The notes beneath the pieces are model-generated. The model was not told where the DNA came from and did no database searches. It saw only the letters and a list, made by a program, of their open reading frames with translations. Positions 43,321 to 50,895 of a stretch of DNA of 64,000 bases are shown here, in pieces. Numbering within the stretch: position 1 is the first letter of the stretch; each line of letters opens with the position of its first letter. The stretch spans positions 98,487-162,486 of the forward strand of contig SFET01000002.1 of the NCBI GenBank assembly GCA_004557125.1, written 5' to 3'. The DNA comes from Clostridiales bacterium (GTDB lineage: Bacteria > Bacillota > Clostridia > Christensenellales > Aristaeellaceae). Both the position numbers and the translations under genes were made by a program.

Positions 43321-43370
43321 AAAGGAACCTCCCGCAGCACAGCCACATGGCTTCGGGAGGTTCCTTTTCT
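43321..43370 (+). terminator. Terminator of the comEC-holA unit
   Basis: AAAGGAACCTCCCG / CGGGAGGTTCCTTTT with a 19-base loop and T-run. Confidence 0.85.
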
Positions 43371-43419
43371 GCCGCGCGAAACACGATTCCGCGCAATCCG
43401 CAGGAAATCTGCGTACAGC

Positions 43420-43851
43420 TTACAATACTTTCCAGCCCCAGATTCCGGACAGGCGAACCAATTCGTCCATCACAATTTTTTGATAGGGAATTTCAAATTC
43501 TTCCCCGGAATCCCGTAGGCAGATGCGTATGCTCGGCATCCGGCACCACCGGCTCGCCGAAATCCAGGCGATGTCTCCACAGGGAATTTCGCGCCTGCGC
43601 CGCCTTGAGAAGAATACGACGATCCGATCCTCGTCGATGCCCAGATAAGGCAGAAACCGCGGCAAAACGAGCAGAGCCAGCACGAAGAGGACGAAGATCA
43701 TCATCAGCAGGAGAGCAGTCCCGATCTCGCCAATGTGCAGGCAATGTGCAGCCATTCCACCGAAGTTCAGCGCAAAGCAAGCCAGGAAGAAGATCAGAAA
43801 CCAGCGCTCGATCCTGGAAAACCGGACCACTGTGTTCTTATAGATCCTCAT
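43420..43851 (-). CDS. Membrane protein with PH-like cytoplasmic domain, 143 aa
   Basis: Two membrane helices near the N terminus (WFLIFFLACFALNFGGMAA and GTALLLMMIFVLFVLALLVL), then about 70 residues predicted as beta strands (DRIVVFFSRRRRREIPCGDI, ICLRDSGEEFEIPYQKIVMD). The layout, two helices followed by a small all-beta domain, is that of bacterial PH-domain (YdbS/YxaL-like) membrane proteins. Function unknown. Stand-alone gene converging on the secreted-protein gene. Confidence 0.78.
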   Translation of the reverse strand: MRIYKNTVVRFSRIERWFLIFFLACFALNFGGMAAHCLHIGEIGTALLLMMIFVLFVLALLVLPRFLPYLGIDEDRIVVFFSRRRRREIPCGDIAWISASRWCRMPSIRICLRDSGEEFEIPYQKIVMDELVRLSGIWGWKVL

Positions 43852-43886
43852 GGATGTTTCACCTTTTCACCTGTACTTGTAAGCAA

Positions 43887-43913
43887 CGCCGCCGCACAGT
43901 ACGTGCGACGGCG
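43887..43913 (-). terminator. Hairpin after the zinc-type dehydrogenase gene
   Basis: Minus strand CGCCGTCGCAC, loop GTACT, GTGCGGCGGCG, then TTGCTT. One mismatch; short T-tail, so moderate strength. Confidence 0.65.
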
Positions 43914-43932
43914 CTCATTATGTTGTGAGAAA

Positions 43933-45189
43933 TCAGATTGCCTTGGCGTTGGCCAGCAGATACTTCTCCGCTTCCGCGCTCCACAGCATGTTGTGGCGGG
44001 CGCAGATCTCGGCCAGCTCCTTGAACATCGGATCGGTCTCGCCCTTCTTGGCGAAATCGTCGATGGCGGTCAGCTCCATGGAGATGTTGGGGTAGATCAG
44101 CTTCTTGCCGCCGGGGATCTTGGGCAGGTTCTTCGTGGTCTCGATGACTGCATCCAGGCCGCCGACGTGGGTGATCATTCCTTCGGGATGCAGCTTGCCG
44201 GCCGCGATCATCTCGAGGGACTCGATCATGTCTGCAGTGTTGCCGCCGGAGGTGCCGACGATGTGGTGGGCGCCGTAGTGCACCTCATAGAAGTTGAAGT
44301 TCGCGGAGAGCTTCGGATTGGTCGGGCCTGCGAAGAAGTTCAGGCAGCCGTCGAAGGCCAGGATGGCGTCGCCCTGCTCGATGACGGCGGGAACGGGTGC
44401 GAACACCAGCACATCATCGTAGCCCTTGCCGCCGGAGAGCTCCATCAGGGTCTCAACAGCGTTCTCGCGGGTGTTGGCATAGACCAGCTTCACGCCGTTG
44501 GCCGCAGCGTCCTCGACGGTGTAGATGGAGGCAGCGCGATCCAGGCGGGCCTGGTCGATGTCGGTGACGACCAGCAGGCCGGGCTTGCGGTCGCAGTGGA
44601 TGGCGTAGTCGATGGCGCCCATGCCCATCGGGCCAGCGCCAGCCAGGATGGCCAGATTGCCGCCCTCCTTGATGCCCATCTCATGGACATAGGAGCCGGG
44701 CTTGGTGTGGTACATCGCATGATAGGTACCGACGATGCAGCTCAGCGGCTCGGACAGGGAGCCATAGAAGTAAGCGTCCGCCTTGTACTCGAGCAGGCAG
44801 TTGTGCTCCATGACCTCGTTCATCAGGATGGCGTACTGGGCATCGCCGCCGCAGAACTCGAAGGCGTAGCCGGGGGTCATCATGGTGCCGCGATAGTCGA
44901 TGGCGGGCTGAATGCTGAACTTCTCGCCCTTCTTGTACTTGTCGGCCCACTTCGCGCCGACCTCTTCGATCACGCCGCAGAACTCATGGCCGATGATCGC
45001 CGGATGCTCAGCGATGTCCTCGGGCACGCGCTTGTGTGCGGAGCCCTGGATGGTGGCCTTGTAGCTGGACATGCAGATGGAGTCGGAGATGATCTTCACC
45101 AGAATCTCGTCATCCTTGATTGCGGGCATCTCAAAGGTGTCCAGGCGAAGATCGTTTGCGGCATGCATGCGCACTGCTTTGTTCAACAT
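43933..45189 (-). CDS. Zinc-type sugar-phosphate dehydrogenase, similar to L-sorbose-1-phosphate reductase
   Basis: 418 aa, ATG 45189 preceded by TAGGAGG. Medium-chain dehydrogenase fold: GroES-like domain with SDSICMSSYKATIQG and AIIGHEFCGVIEEVG (GHE metal motif), Rossmann loop LAILAGAGPMGMGAIDYAI, then CLNFFAGPTNPKLSANFNFY and HHIVGTSGGNTADM. The FFAGP and VGTSGGN blocks and the overall length match the SorE-type L-sorbose-1-phosphate reductase subgroup as I remember it. It would interconvert a ketose phosphate and a hexitol phosphate with NAD(P)H. No PTS or other sugar genes adjoin, so the substrate is open. Confidence 0.8.
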   Translation of the reverse strand: MLNKAVRMHAANDLRLDTFEMPAIKDDEILVKIISDSICMSSYKATIQGSAHKRVPEDIAEHPAIIGHEFCGVIEEVGAKWADKYKKGEKFSIQPAIDYRGTMMTPGYAFEFCGGDAQYAILMNEVMEHNCLLEYKADAYFYGSLSEPLSCIVGTYHAMYHTKPGSYVHEMGIKEGGNLAILAGAGPMGMGAIDYAIHCDRKPGLLVVTDIDQARLDRAASIYTVEDAAANGVKLVYANTRENAVETLMELSGGKGYDDVLVFAPVPAVIEQGDAILAFDGCLNFFAGPTNPKLSANFNFYEVHYGAHHIVGTSGGNTADMIESLEMIAAGKLHPEGMITHVGGLDAVIETTKNLPKIPGGKKLIYPNISMELTAIDDFAKKGETDPMFKELAEICARHNMLWSAEAEKYLLANAKAI

Positions 45190-45247
45190 ATCCGTATTCC
45201 TCCTAGTATTTATACTCTGGCTGGTTTACAGCTTTCGTCCTTCTTCT

Positions 45248-45253
45248 ATTATA
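45248..45253 (-). promoter_or_regulatory. Extended -10 promoter element for the dehydrogenase gene
   Basis: Minus strand TGTGGTATAAT; TATAAT at 45248-45253, about 60 bases before the ATG. No good -35 is seen. Confidence 0.65.
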
Positions 45254-45315
45254 CCACACATTGTCTCCAAATCCTACAAATTTCCGCAAATATTACAACA
45301 AATATCACCTGCATA

Positions 45316-45343
45316 ACAAAAGGAGCCGCACGCGCAGCTCCTT
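45316..45343 (-). terminator. Terminator after the TPM-domain gene
   Basis: Minus strand AAGGAGC, 10-base loop, GCTCCTT, then TTGTT. Confidence 0.8.
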
Positions 45344-45366
45344 CTGTTGCATCTCCGGCAAAGAGG

Positions 45367-46353
45367 TCAGTGACGTCCGCTACCGGCGCCGCCACCGAAG
45401 CCGCCGCCTCCGCCGCCACGACCTCCGCCAAAGCCGCCGCCTCCGAAACCACCGCCGAAGCCGCCGCCTCCGAAACCTCCGCCAAAGCCGCCGCCTCCGC
45501 TCCTGGGCGGTCTGCGGTTGGGTCCGGGGCCCGGACGGGAGCCTGGGCCGGGGCCATGGTGGGGATGGTGATGATGCGGGCCGGGGCCAAAGATCGGGAA
45601 GAAGAAGAAACCTCCCCCGCCGCGCCTGCGGCGTCCGCCGAAGATCATCGAGAACAGGAGGACAATTACGACGATGGTGATCAGCGTTCCGAACAGATCG
45701 CCGATCCAGGCAAAGAATCCGCGCTCCTCCTCGTAGTAGCGGTCATTGCCCGCCGGACGCACATCTCCCGCGCCGCCGCTAAAGCTGTCCGCCGCGGAAT
45801 TGTCCGCAACGTAGGCGTTATAGGCCGCCACGCCGTCCTTGACGCTCAGATCCAGATTGTAGTAATCCGCAATCTTCGCAAATACCGCCTCGAAGAAGCT
45901 GCGCACGGCCGCATCGTAGTTCTTCGCATAGAAGCCATCCATCAGGTTCTCTTCGAGCATCTCCTTGAGCACGCTGGCCGGGAAGATGCCCTGCAGGCCG
46001 CTGCCGGTGATGGCGTAGTACTCATTTTCCTCGATGGCCATCAGCAGCAGAAAGCCGTTGTTCCGCTCTGCCGAGCCGATGGCCCAGCCATTGCCCATCT
46101 CCACGGCGTACTCATAGATGTCCGCGCCGCCGATGCTGTCCAGAGCCGCGACCACGATCTCTGCGCCGCACTGCTCGTAGAGCAGCTGGTTGCAAAAGTA
46201 GATCTCGCCCTCGGTCTCCCGGCTGAGCACATCCGCCGTGTCGAGGTAGTAGAAGTCCTCGCCCGGCTCCACGACCTTCGTGGCAGCATACGCCGGGCAC
46301 AGGGTCAGCGCAAGCAGCACCAGCGCCGCCGCGCAGGCCAGAATTCTCTTCAT
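45367..46353 (-). CDS. TPM-domain membrane protein with Gly/His/Pro-rich tail
   Basis: 328 aa from ATG 46353 (GGAGG six bases before). Signal peptide (LACAAALVLLALTLCPAYA), TPM domain (about 25-170: FYYLDTADVLSRETEGEIYF, VEMGNGWAIGSAERNNGFLL, YYAITGSGLQGIFPASVL), one membrane helix (IGDLFGTLITIVVIVLLFSM), then a low-complexity tail. The tail has a PHHHHPHH cluster, PGP repeats and about 45 residues of GGGFGG repeats ending in SGRH. TPM proteins often pair with LemA proteins, as here. The poly-Gly tail is far longer and purer than the stretch usual for the family. Confidence 0.88.
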   Translation of the reverse strand: MKRILACAAALVLLALTLCPAYAATKVVEPGEDFYYLDTADVLSRETEGEIYFCNQLLYEQCGAEIVVAALDSIGGADIYEYAVEMGNGWAIGSAERNNGFLLLMAIEENEYYAITGSGLQGIFPASVLKEMLEENLMDGFYAKNYDAAVRSFFEAVFAKIADYYNLDLSVKDGVAAYNAYVADNSAADSFSGGAGDVRPAGNDRYYEEERGFFAWIGDLFGTLITIVVIVLLFSMIFGGRRRRGGGGFFFFPIFGPGPHHHHPHHGPGPGSRPGPGPNRRPPRSGGGGFGGGFGGGGFGGGFGGGGFGGGRGGGGGGFGGGAGSGRH

Positions 46354-46462
46354 ATTTTTCCTCCAGTTGATCCGGGCGCTTGGCACCCGAAAGCTCGTCA
46401 GATTCCCAATCCATTGCCAGACAAGCTGCATTGAATGGCGAAGCTGCGCCGGACGCCTCCCA

Positions 46463-47020
46463 TCACGCGCCGAAGCTGCTGAGCTCGTCCACGCCCCACA
46501 GTCCCGCCGCAAGGGATGCCGGGAAGCCGTCCAGGCTGTCGTCGAACTCTGCGGCCATGCTGCGGTAGGGATCGATGCGCACATACTTATCGCTGCCCCA
46601 GAAATCGTCGTAGGCCTGCTTGAAGCTCCTGCGGTCGGCGTCGCTCAGCGGGGCCGCATACATTTCGTTGTAGAGCTGGTCGGACAGGCCCTGCAGCGTC
46701 TGATAGGCCGCATAGCGCGCGTCCAGATCATCGCCGCTGAAGCTCTCCAGCGCATCCAGCATCTTCTGCGCGTTTGCATTGTCCGCGCCCAGGTGCAGCT
46801 GCGCCTCGCTGGCCATCACCTGCGCGCACTCTGCGGCACGGTCCAGGTAGGCGTCCATGCTGCTGCGCGTGGTGGAGGCCGTCTCCGCGCCGTCGTAGAA
46901 GTAATCCTCCACCCGGTCGCGCTCCCGGGCCAGGCTGTTCCCGCCCAGGCCGAACACGCTGCCCAGCGCGCACGCCGCGAGCACCGCCCAGGCCAGCGGC
47001 CGGTTTTCATTGAAACGCAT
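46463..47020 (-). CDS. Distant LemA-like membrane protein, 185 aa
   Basis: ATG 47020 with GGAGG nine bases before. One N-terminal membrane helix (LAWAVLAACALGSVFGLGG) followed by four long amphipathic helices (TRSSMDAYLDRAAECAQVMA, NAQKMLDALESFSGDDLDAR, YQTLQGLSDQLYNEMYAAP, RSFKQAYDDFWGSDKYVR). Topology and its place between TelA and TPM genes fit LemA, but the LemA hallmark (IDVQLKRRADLIPNLV-like) is not present. The call is from context and fold. Confidence 0.65.
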   Translation of the reverse strand: MRFNENRPLAWAVLAACALGSVFGLGGNSLARERDRVEDYFYDGAETASTTRSSMDAYLDRAAECAQVMASEAQLHLGADNANAQKMLDALESFSGDDLDARYAAYQTLQGLSDQLYNEMYAAPLSDADRRSFKQAYDDFWGSDKYVRIDPYRSMAAEFDDSLDGFPASLAAGLWGVDELSSFGA

Positions 47021-47052
47021 GTTCAAAATCCTCCTTCAGCCGACAATCGCAC

Positions 47053-48216
47053 TCACTTGCGGATCTCCAGCATCTTCTGGCGCAGCTCGTTTTCGATGGA
47101 GGCCAGCTCCTGCTCCGCATTGCGGCGCTTCTCCCTGCCGGACTGCTGAATGCTCAGCACCTCGTCCATGGTGTCGATGAGCATCTTGTTGGTGTGCTTC
47201 AGGGTCTCGATGTCGATGATGCCGCGCTCGGCCTCCTTCGCACTCTCCACAGAAGCCATGTGCAGCTTCTCGGCGTTCTTTCGGAGCAGCTCGTTGGTGA
47301 GGTCGGTCACGGACCTCTGGGCCTCCATGGCCTTCTGGGTGTGGGCGATGCCCAGCGCCATCACCATCTGGCTCTTCCAGAGCGGGATGGTATTGACGAT
47401 GGAGGTCTGGATCTTCTCCGCCATCAGTTGGTTGCTGGACTGGATCATGCGGATCTGTGGCGCCATCTGGATGGAAATGTTGCGGGTCAGCTCCAGATCG
47501 TAGAGCTTCTTCTCGAAGCGGTCGGCCTTGTCGGAGAGATCCTTGGCGGCCTGGGCGTCCTCCGGGAGTCCGGAAGCGTTGGCCTTGTCATAGGCAGCCT
47601 TCATTTCATTCGCACGGAAGTCCTCCAGACGCTTCTTTCCGGCGGCGATGTACATGGACAGTTCCTTGAAGTAGGTCAGGTTCTGATCGTAGAGCCGGTC
47701 CAGCATGGCGATGTCCTTGAGCAGCTGAATCTGGTGGCTCTCCAGGGCCTCGACGATCTTGTTGACGTTGACCTCGGTCTCGTCGTACTTGGCCTTGAGG
47801 GTGGCGGCATTGTCGCGCTGCTTCTTGAAGAAGCCGAGGAAGCCCTTGGATTCCTCCTCATCGGCATTGAAGCCGCGCAGCTCGGTCACCAGGTCGGCGA
47901 TGGCGTCGCCGATTTCGTCCAGATCCTTGGTCTTGACGTTCTTGAGCGCCGCATCGGAGAACTGAGAGATGTTCTGCTGGGCGGCGGCGCCGTAGGAGAA
48001 CACGAGGTTGGAGTCGGTGACGTCGATCTGCTTGGCAAACTCGTCGATCATCTTCTGCTCCTCCTCGGAGAACTGCTGCACGTTTGCGGTGTCGGCCTCC
48101 ACCTGCTTGACGATGGTCTCCGCTTCGGCGATTGCGTCCTCGGCGGCGGCGACTGCGGTGTCCGCCGCGGGTGCCGCGACGGTGGGATTCAGGGTGAGCT
48201 TGATTTCATCAGACAT
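47053..48216 (-). CDS. TelA/KlaA-family protein
   Basis: 387 aa, soluble and almost wholly helical. Family stretches include IDVTDSNLVFSYGAAAQQNI, LLKDIAMLDRLYDQNLTYFK, ELSMYIAAGKKRLEDFRANE and IRMIQSSNQLMAEKIQTSIV, NTIPLWKSQMVMALGI. The family is named for toxic-anion resistance (tellurite), but in Firmicutes it occurs with XpaC and is probably an envelope stress function. Located 27 bases after the XpaC gene. Confidence 0.93.
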   Translation of the reverse strand: MSDEIKLTLNPTVAAPAADTAVAAAEDAIAEAETIVKQVEADTANVQQFSEEEQKMIDEFAKQIDVTDSNLVFSYGAAAQQNISQFSDAALKNVKTKDLDEIGDAIADLVTELRGFNADEEESKGFLGFFKKQRDNAATLKAKYDETEVNVNKIVEALESHQIQLLKDIAMLDRLYDQNLTYFKELSMYIAAGKKRLEDFRANEMKAAYDKANASGLPEDAQAAKDLSDKADRFEKKLYDLELTRNISIQMAPQIRMIQSSNQLMAEKIQTSIVNTIPLWKSQMVMALGIAHTQKAMEAQRSVTDLTNELLRKNAEKLHMASVESAKEAERGIIDIETLKHTNKMLIDTMDEVLSIQQSGREKRRNAEQELASIENELRQKMLEIRK

Positions 48217-48243
48217 TTCCTATTTCCTCCTGTTTTGTAGATA

Positions 48244-48915
48244 TCAGTCGCCGCTGCGTGCAGCGCTCTGCTGTTGCTGTTGGAATCTGCCGCCGGTCAG
48301 TCCGTCGCTGGCCATCATGGTCTCCAGCACCTGGATGTCCGTGTCGATGTCCAGAGATTTGTCCTTGTAGAGGTTGTCCAGCTGCCGCTCGAAGGCCGTG
48401 GCGATCATCTCCAGGCTGTTCTCCACCGACTTCATGGCGTGGGCGATGTTCTCGCCCGAGCTGTCGGTCTCCATCATCAGCCGATAGGAGGTCATCAGCT
48501 TGTCCGCCGTGGGCAGGTAGTAGTTCATGAAGCGGCGCACCGCCTGGGCCTGATTGGTCTCTCGCTCGAGAACCTTGAAGATCTCCTCGCCCGCGCGCAC
48601 CATGCGGTCCAGACTGCGGCTGATACCCGGATCGGGAATCGCGTCGTTGGCCGCTCTGAGGCTGTCCAGCTGCCGCCGTCCCTCCTCGATCATTTCGTCG
48701 ATCTCCCTGTCTCCGGAGCGCGCGGCCTCGCGCACCTCCACCTCCCGGCCCTTGAACACCCGCGAGAGGCCGAAATACGCCGCTGCCGACAGCGCCGCCG
48801 CCACCAGCAGGAACCAGGCCTTCAGCAGCATCCGCGGACAGATCAGGCCCAGCAGCAGCCACACCGCCGCCGCGCCGTAGATCGGGATTGCCGATTTGAT
48901 GGTTTTCTTCTTCAT
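48244..48915 (-). CDS. XpaC-family protein (5-bromo-4-chloroindolyl phosphate hydrolysis)
   Basis: 223 aa from ATG 48915. Two N-terminal membrane helices (AIPIYGAAAVWLLLGLICP, LLKAWFLLVAAALSAAAYFG) then a helical cytoplasmic domain with RSLDRMVRAGEEIFKVLERE, VRRFMNYYLPTADKLMTSYR and SLEMIATAFERQLDNLYKDK, the XpaC core. It ends in a Gln-rich tail. XpaC and TelA are a well-known pair in Bacilli and Clostridia. First gene of the four-gene minus-strand set XpaC, TelA, LemA-like, TPM. Confidence 0.9.
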   Translation of the reverse strand: MKKKTIKSAIPIYGAAAVWLLLGLICPRMLLKAWFLLVAAALSAAAYFGLSRVFKGREVEVREAARSGDREIDEMIEEGRRQLDSLRAANDAIPDPGISRSLDRMVRAGEEIFKVLERETNQAQAVRRFMNYYLPTADKLMTSYRLMMETDSSGENIAHAMKSVENSLEMIATAFERQLDNLYKDKSLDIDTDIQVLETMMASDGLTGGRFQQQQQSAARSGD

Positions 48916-48933
48916 TTTCCTCACCTTGCCATT

Positions 48934-48962
48934 ATTCTACGCAGATCGGGGGACTTTTTCAA
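48934..48962 (-). promoter_or_regulatory. Promoter of the XpaC-TelA-LemA-TPM set
   Basis: Minus strand TTGAAA (48957-48962), 17 bp, TAGAAT (48934-48939), 19 bases before the XpaC ATG. Confidence 0.78.
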
Positions 48963-49001
48963 GAATTCTCCGCCGGATTCCCCGTTTTTGTGTTCGAATT
49001 G

Positions 49002-49769
49002 TCAGTTTTCCCCGTCCTGCACATCCAATTCCAGCGACACCGGGCAGTGGTCGCTGCCGAAGATCTCATTGTGAATTTCCGCGCCGCGCACGTACTGCAT
49101 GGCGCTCTCGGACACGATGAAGTAGTCGATGCGCCACCCCGCGTTCCGCTCGCGGGCCTTCATGCGATAGCTCCACCAGCTGTACTTCACTTCCTCCGGA
49201 TGCAGCCTGCGGAAGGAGTCCGCAAAGCCCGCATCCAGCAGCTCGGTCATCTTGCCGCGCTCCTGATCGGTGAAGCCCGGATTCATGCGGTTGGTCTTGG
49301 GGTTCTTGAGGTCGATCTCCTCATGGGCCACGTTCAGATCGCCGCACAGCAGCACGGGCTTGACCTCATTGAGCTTCTTCAGATACGCCCGGAAGTCGTC
49401 CTCCCACTGCATGCGGTAGTCCAATCTCTTCAGGCCGTCCTGGGAGTTGGGCGTATAGCAGCACACCAGATAGAAATCGCCCATGTCGCATGTGATGACC
49501 CGGCCCTCGTGGTCGTGCTCGTCGATGCCGATGCCGTAGGTCACGCCCTGCACGGGCACGCGGCTGAACACCGCCGTACCGGAGTAGCCCTTTTTGTCGG
49601 CGCAGTTGAAGTACTGCTCGTAGCCGGGCAGGTCCACCGAGCACTGCCCCTTCTGCATCTTGATCTCCTGCAGGCACAGCACGTCCGGATTCAGCGCCTT
49701 CACGCTTTCATAGAAGTCCTTGCCGATCACCGCGCGCAGGCCGTTTACGTTCCAGGATACCAGTTTCAT
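49002..49769 (-). CDS. exoA: Exodeoxyribonuclease III
   Basis: 255 aa from ATG 49769 (MKLVSWNVNGLRAVIGKDF). Exonuclease/endonuclease/phosphatase fold with all catalytic motifs: VLCLQEIKMQKG, LCGDLNVAHEEIDL, NPGFTDQERGKM, WRIDYFIVSE and GSDHCPVSLEL. It cleaves at abasic sites and degrades DNA 3' to 5' during base-excision repair. Monocistronic, with an upstream region shared with the divergent IMPase-family gene. Confidence 0.96.
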   Translation of the reverse strand: MKLVSWNVNGLRAVIGKDFYESVKALNPDVLCLQEIKMQKGQCSVDLPGYEQYFNCADKKGYSGTAVFSRVPVQGVTYGIGIDEHDHEGRVITCDMGDFYLVCCYTPNSQDGLKRLDYRMQWEDDFRAYLKKLNEVKPVLLCGDLNVAHEEIDLKNPKTNRMNPGFTDQERGKMTELLDAGFADSFRRLHPEEVKYSWWSYRMKARERNAGWRIDYFIVSESAMQYVRGAEIHNEIFGSDHCPVSLELDVQDGEN

Positions 49770-49802
49770 CAAAAATAAACATCCTTTCCATGCAGAGTAT
49801 GC

Positions 49803-49808
49803 TATAAT
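49803..49808 (+). promoter_or_regulatory. Extended -10 element for the IMPase-family gene
   Basis: TATGCTATAAT, TATAAT at 49803-49808, 100 bases before the start codon. No clear -35. Confidence 0.55.
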
Positions 49809-49910
49809 CATTTACAGGCATTGGAAACCTGACGGTTTTCAATAAATTCCCACATGTATTATATCATAGGAATGCTTTCCTGCCAACAATAAGATTTGGA
49901 GATGAACCGT

Positions 49911-50714
49911 ATGACCCTGCGTGAAAAGGCGCTGCTTGCCGAGAAGGCGGCGCGCACCTCCGGCGAAATGCTGCGCAACCACCCCCACACCCCCGCACAC
50001 CACAAGGCGGAGAACGACTTTGTGACCGAGATGGACGTCAAAAGCGAGGAGCTGATCCGCTCCATCCTGCTGGGCGCGTGCCCGGAGGACGGCTTCTTTG
50101 GCGAGGAGGAGGGCGGCAACGTAACTGCGGACGGCCGCTGGATCGTCGATCCCATCGACGGCACTTCCAACTTCTTCAAGGGCGAGCTGCTCTACACCAT
50201 CTCCATCGCCTACGAGCTGCACGGCGAGCTGGTGGTGGGCTGCGTGTACTGCCCGCCCACGGACGAGATGTGGATCGGCGTGAAGGGCGAGGGCGCGACC
50301 TACAATGGAAATCCCATCCGCGTCTCCGACGAAGCCGTGCCGCGCAATTCCTTCCTGCACATGTCCTTCTGCCACCGCGATCCCTGGGCGAACGAATACG
50401 TGATGGACCGTCTGAAGGACGTCACCCGCAGCTACAGCGACCTGCGCCGCAGCGGCTCCGCCGCCTACGACCTGTGCTGCGTGGCCATGGGGCGCTGCGA
50501 GGGCTTCTTCGAGCTGAACCTGCACATCTACGACATCGGCGCGGGCGTGGTAATCCTGCGCGAAGCCGGCGGCGAGATCACCGGCTGGCGCGACGGCGAG
50601 GATCCGCTGGTGTGCGGCAACATCATCGCGTCCAACGGAAAAATTCACGATCATCTGCGCAGGATGCTGCTCAATGGGGACACTTCCCTGCTTGACAAGC
50701 AAAACCTGGTGTGA
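49911..50714 (+). CDS. Inositol-monophosphatase-family protein
   Basis: 267 aa from ATG 49911, nine bases after GGAG. Metal-site motifs are FGEEEGG, WIVDPIDGTSNFF and GAGVVILREAGGEITGW; DFVTEMDVKSEE matches the first loop. The family includes inositol phosphatases, CysQ (PAP phosphatase) and FBPase-like enzymes; the substrate cannot be decided. It runs directly into the T-box-cysS unit, whose -35 lies inside its last codons. A link with sulfur metabolism (CysQ) would be consistent with cysS next to it but is speculative. Confidence 0.88.
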   Translation: MTLREKALLAEKAARTSGEMLRNHPHTPAHHKAENDFVTEMDVKSEELIRSILLGACPEDGFFGEEEGGNVTADGRWIVDPIDGTSNFFKGELLYTISIAYELHGELVVGCVYCPPTDEMWIGVKGEGATYNGNPIRVSDEAVPRNSFLHMSFCHRDPWANEYVMDRLKDVTRSYSDLRRSGSAAYDLCCVAMGRCEGFFELNLHIYDIGAGVVILREAGGEITGWRDGEDPLVCGNIIASNGKIHDHLRRMLLNGDTSLLDKQNLV

Positions 50715-50720
50715 TAAAAT
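50692..50720 (+). promoter_or_regulatory. Promoter of the cysS T-box transcript
   Basis: TTGACA (50692-50697) lies within the last codons of the IMPase-family gene; 17 bp; TAAAAT (50715-50720). Confidence 0.85.
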
Positions 50721-50726
50721 CAGAGT

Positions 50727-50880
50727 GCTGAGATTGGGAATAGTAGGCTTCACAGCGTCCAAGAGAGCGTCCGTCTCTGCAATGGAGGACGGGATCGGCC
50801 CGATAGCGCCGAGCGAGAGTATTTTGCAGAGTGGAACCGCGGCCACGCCTCTGTTTGGGGCGCGGCCGCTTTTGATTTCA
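50727..50880 (+). promoter_or_regulatory. T-box leader upstream of cysS
   Basis: The T-box AGAGTGGAACCGCGG is at 50828-50842. The terminator GCGGCC-A-CGCC / GGCG-C-GGCCGC (50839-50869) with TTTTG after it starts inside the T-box, as expected for mutually exclusive folds. Stem I has AATAGTAGG, AAGAGAG and a CGTCC / GGACG distal stem. A UGC triplet (50778-50780) sits in the distal loop and not at the normal specifier place, so the amino-acid specificity is not confirmed from sequence. Confidence 0.85.
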
Positions 50881-50895
50881 GGAGGGAAAGCAGAT

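Noticed and set aside
45400..45500. Tandem GCCTCCGAAACC repeats as a satellite or recombination site
   Set aside because: They are the coding sequence of the GGGFGG tail of the TPM protein read on the other strand.
43735..46434. 899-residue plus-strand frame opposite the dehydrogenase and TPM genes
   Set aside because: Shadow of two real minus-strand genes; the apparent AAASETTAEAAAS repeats are the reverse of the Gly-rich tail.
50778..50780. UGC as the Cys specifier of the cysS T-box
   Set aside because: The triplet lies in the distal loop of stem I between CGTCC and GGACG, not on the 3' side opposite AGTA, so it cannot be accepted as specifier without a covariance fold.
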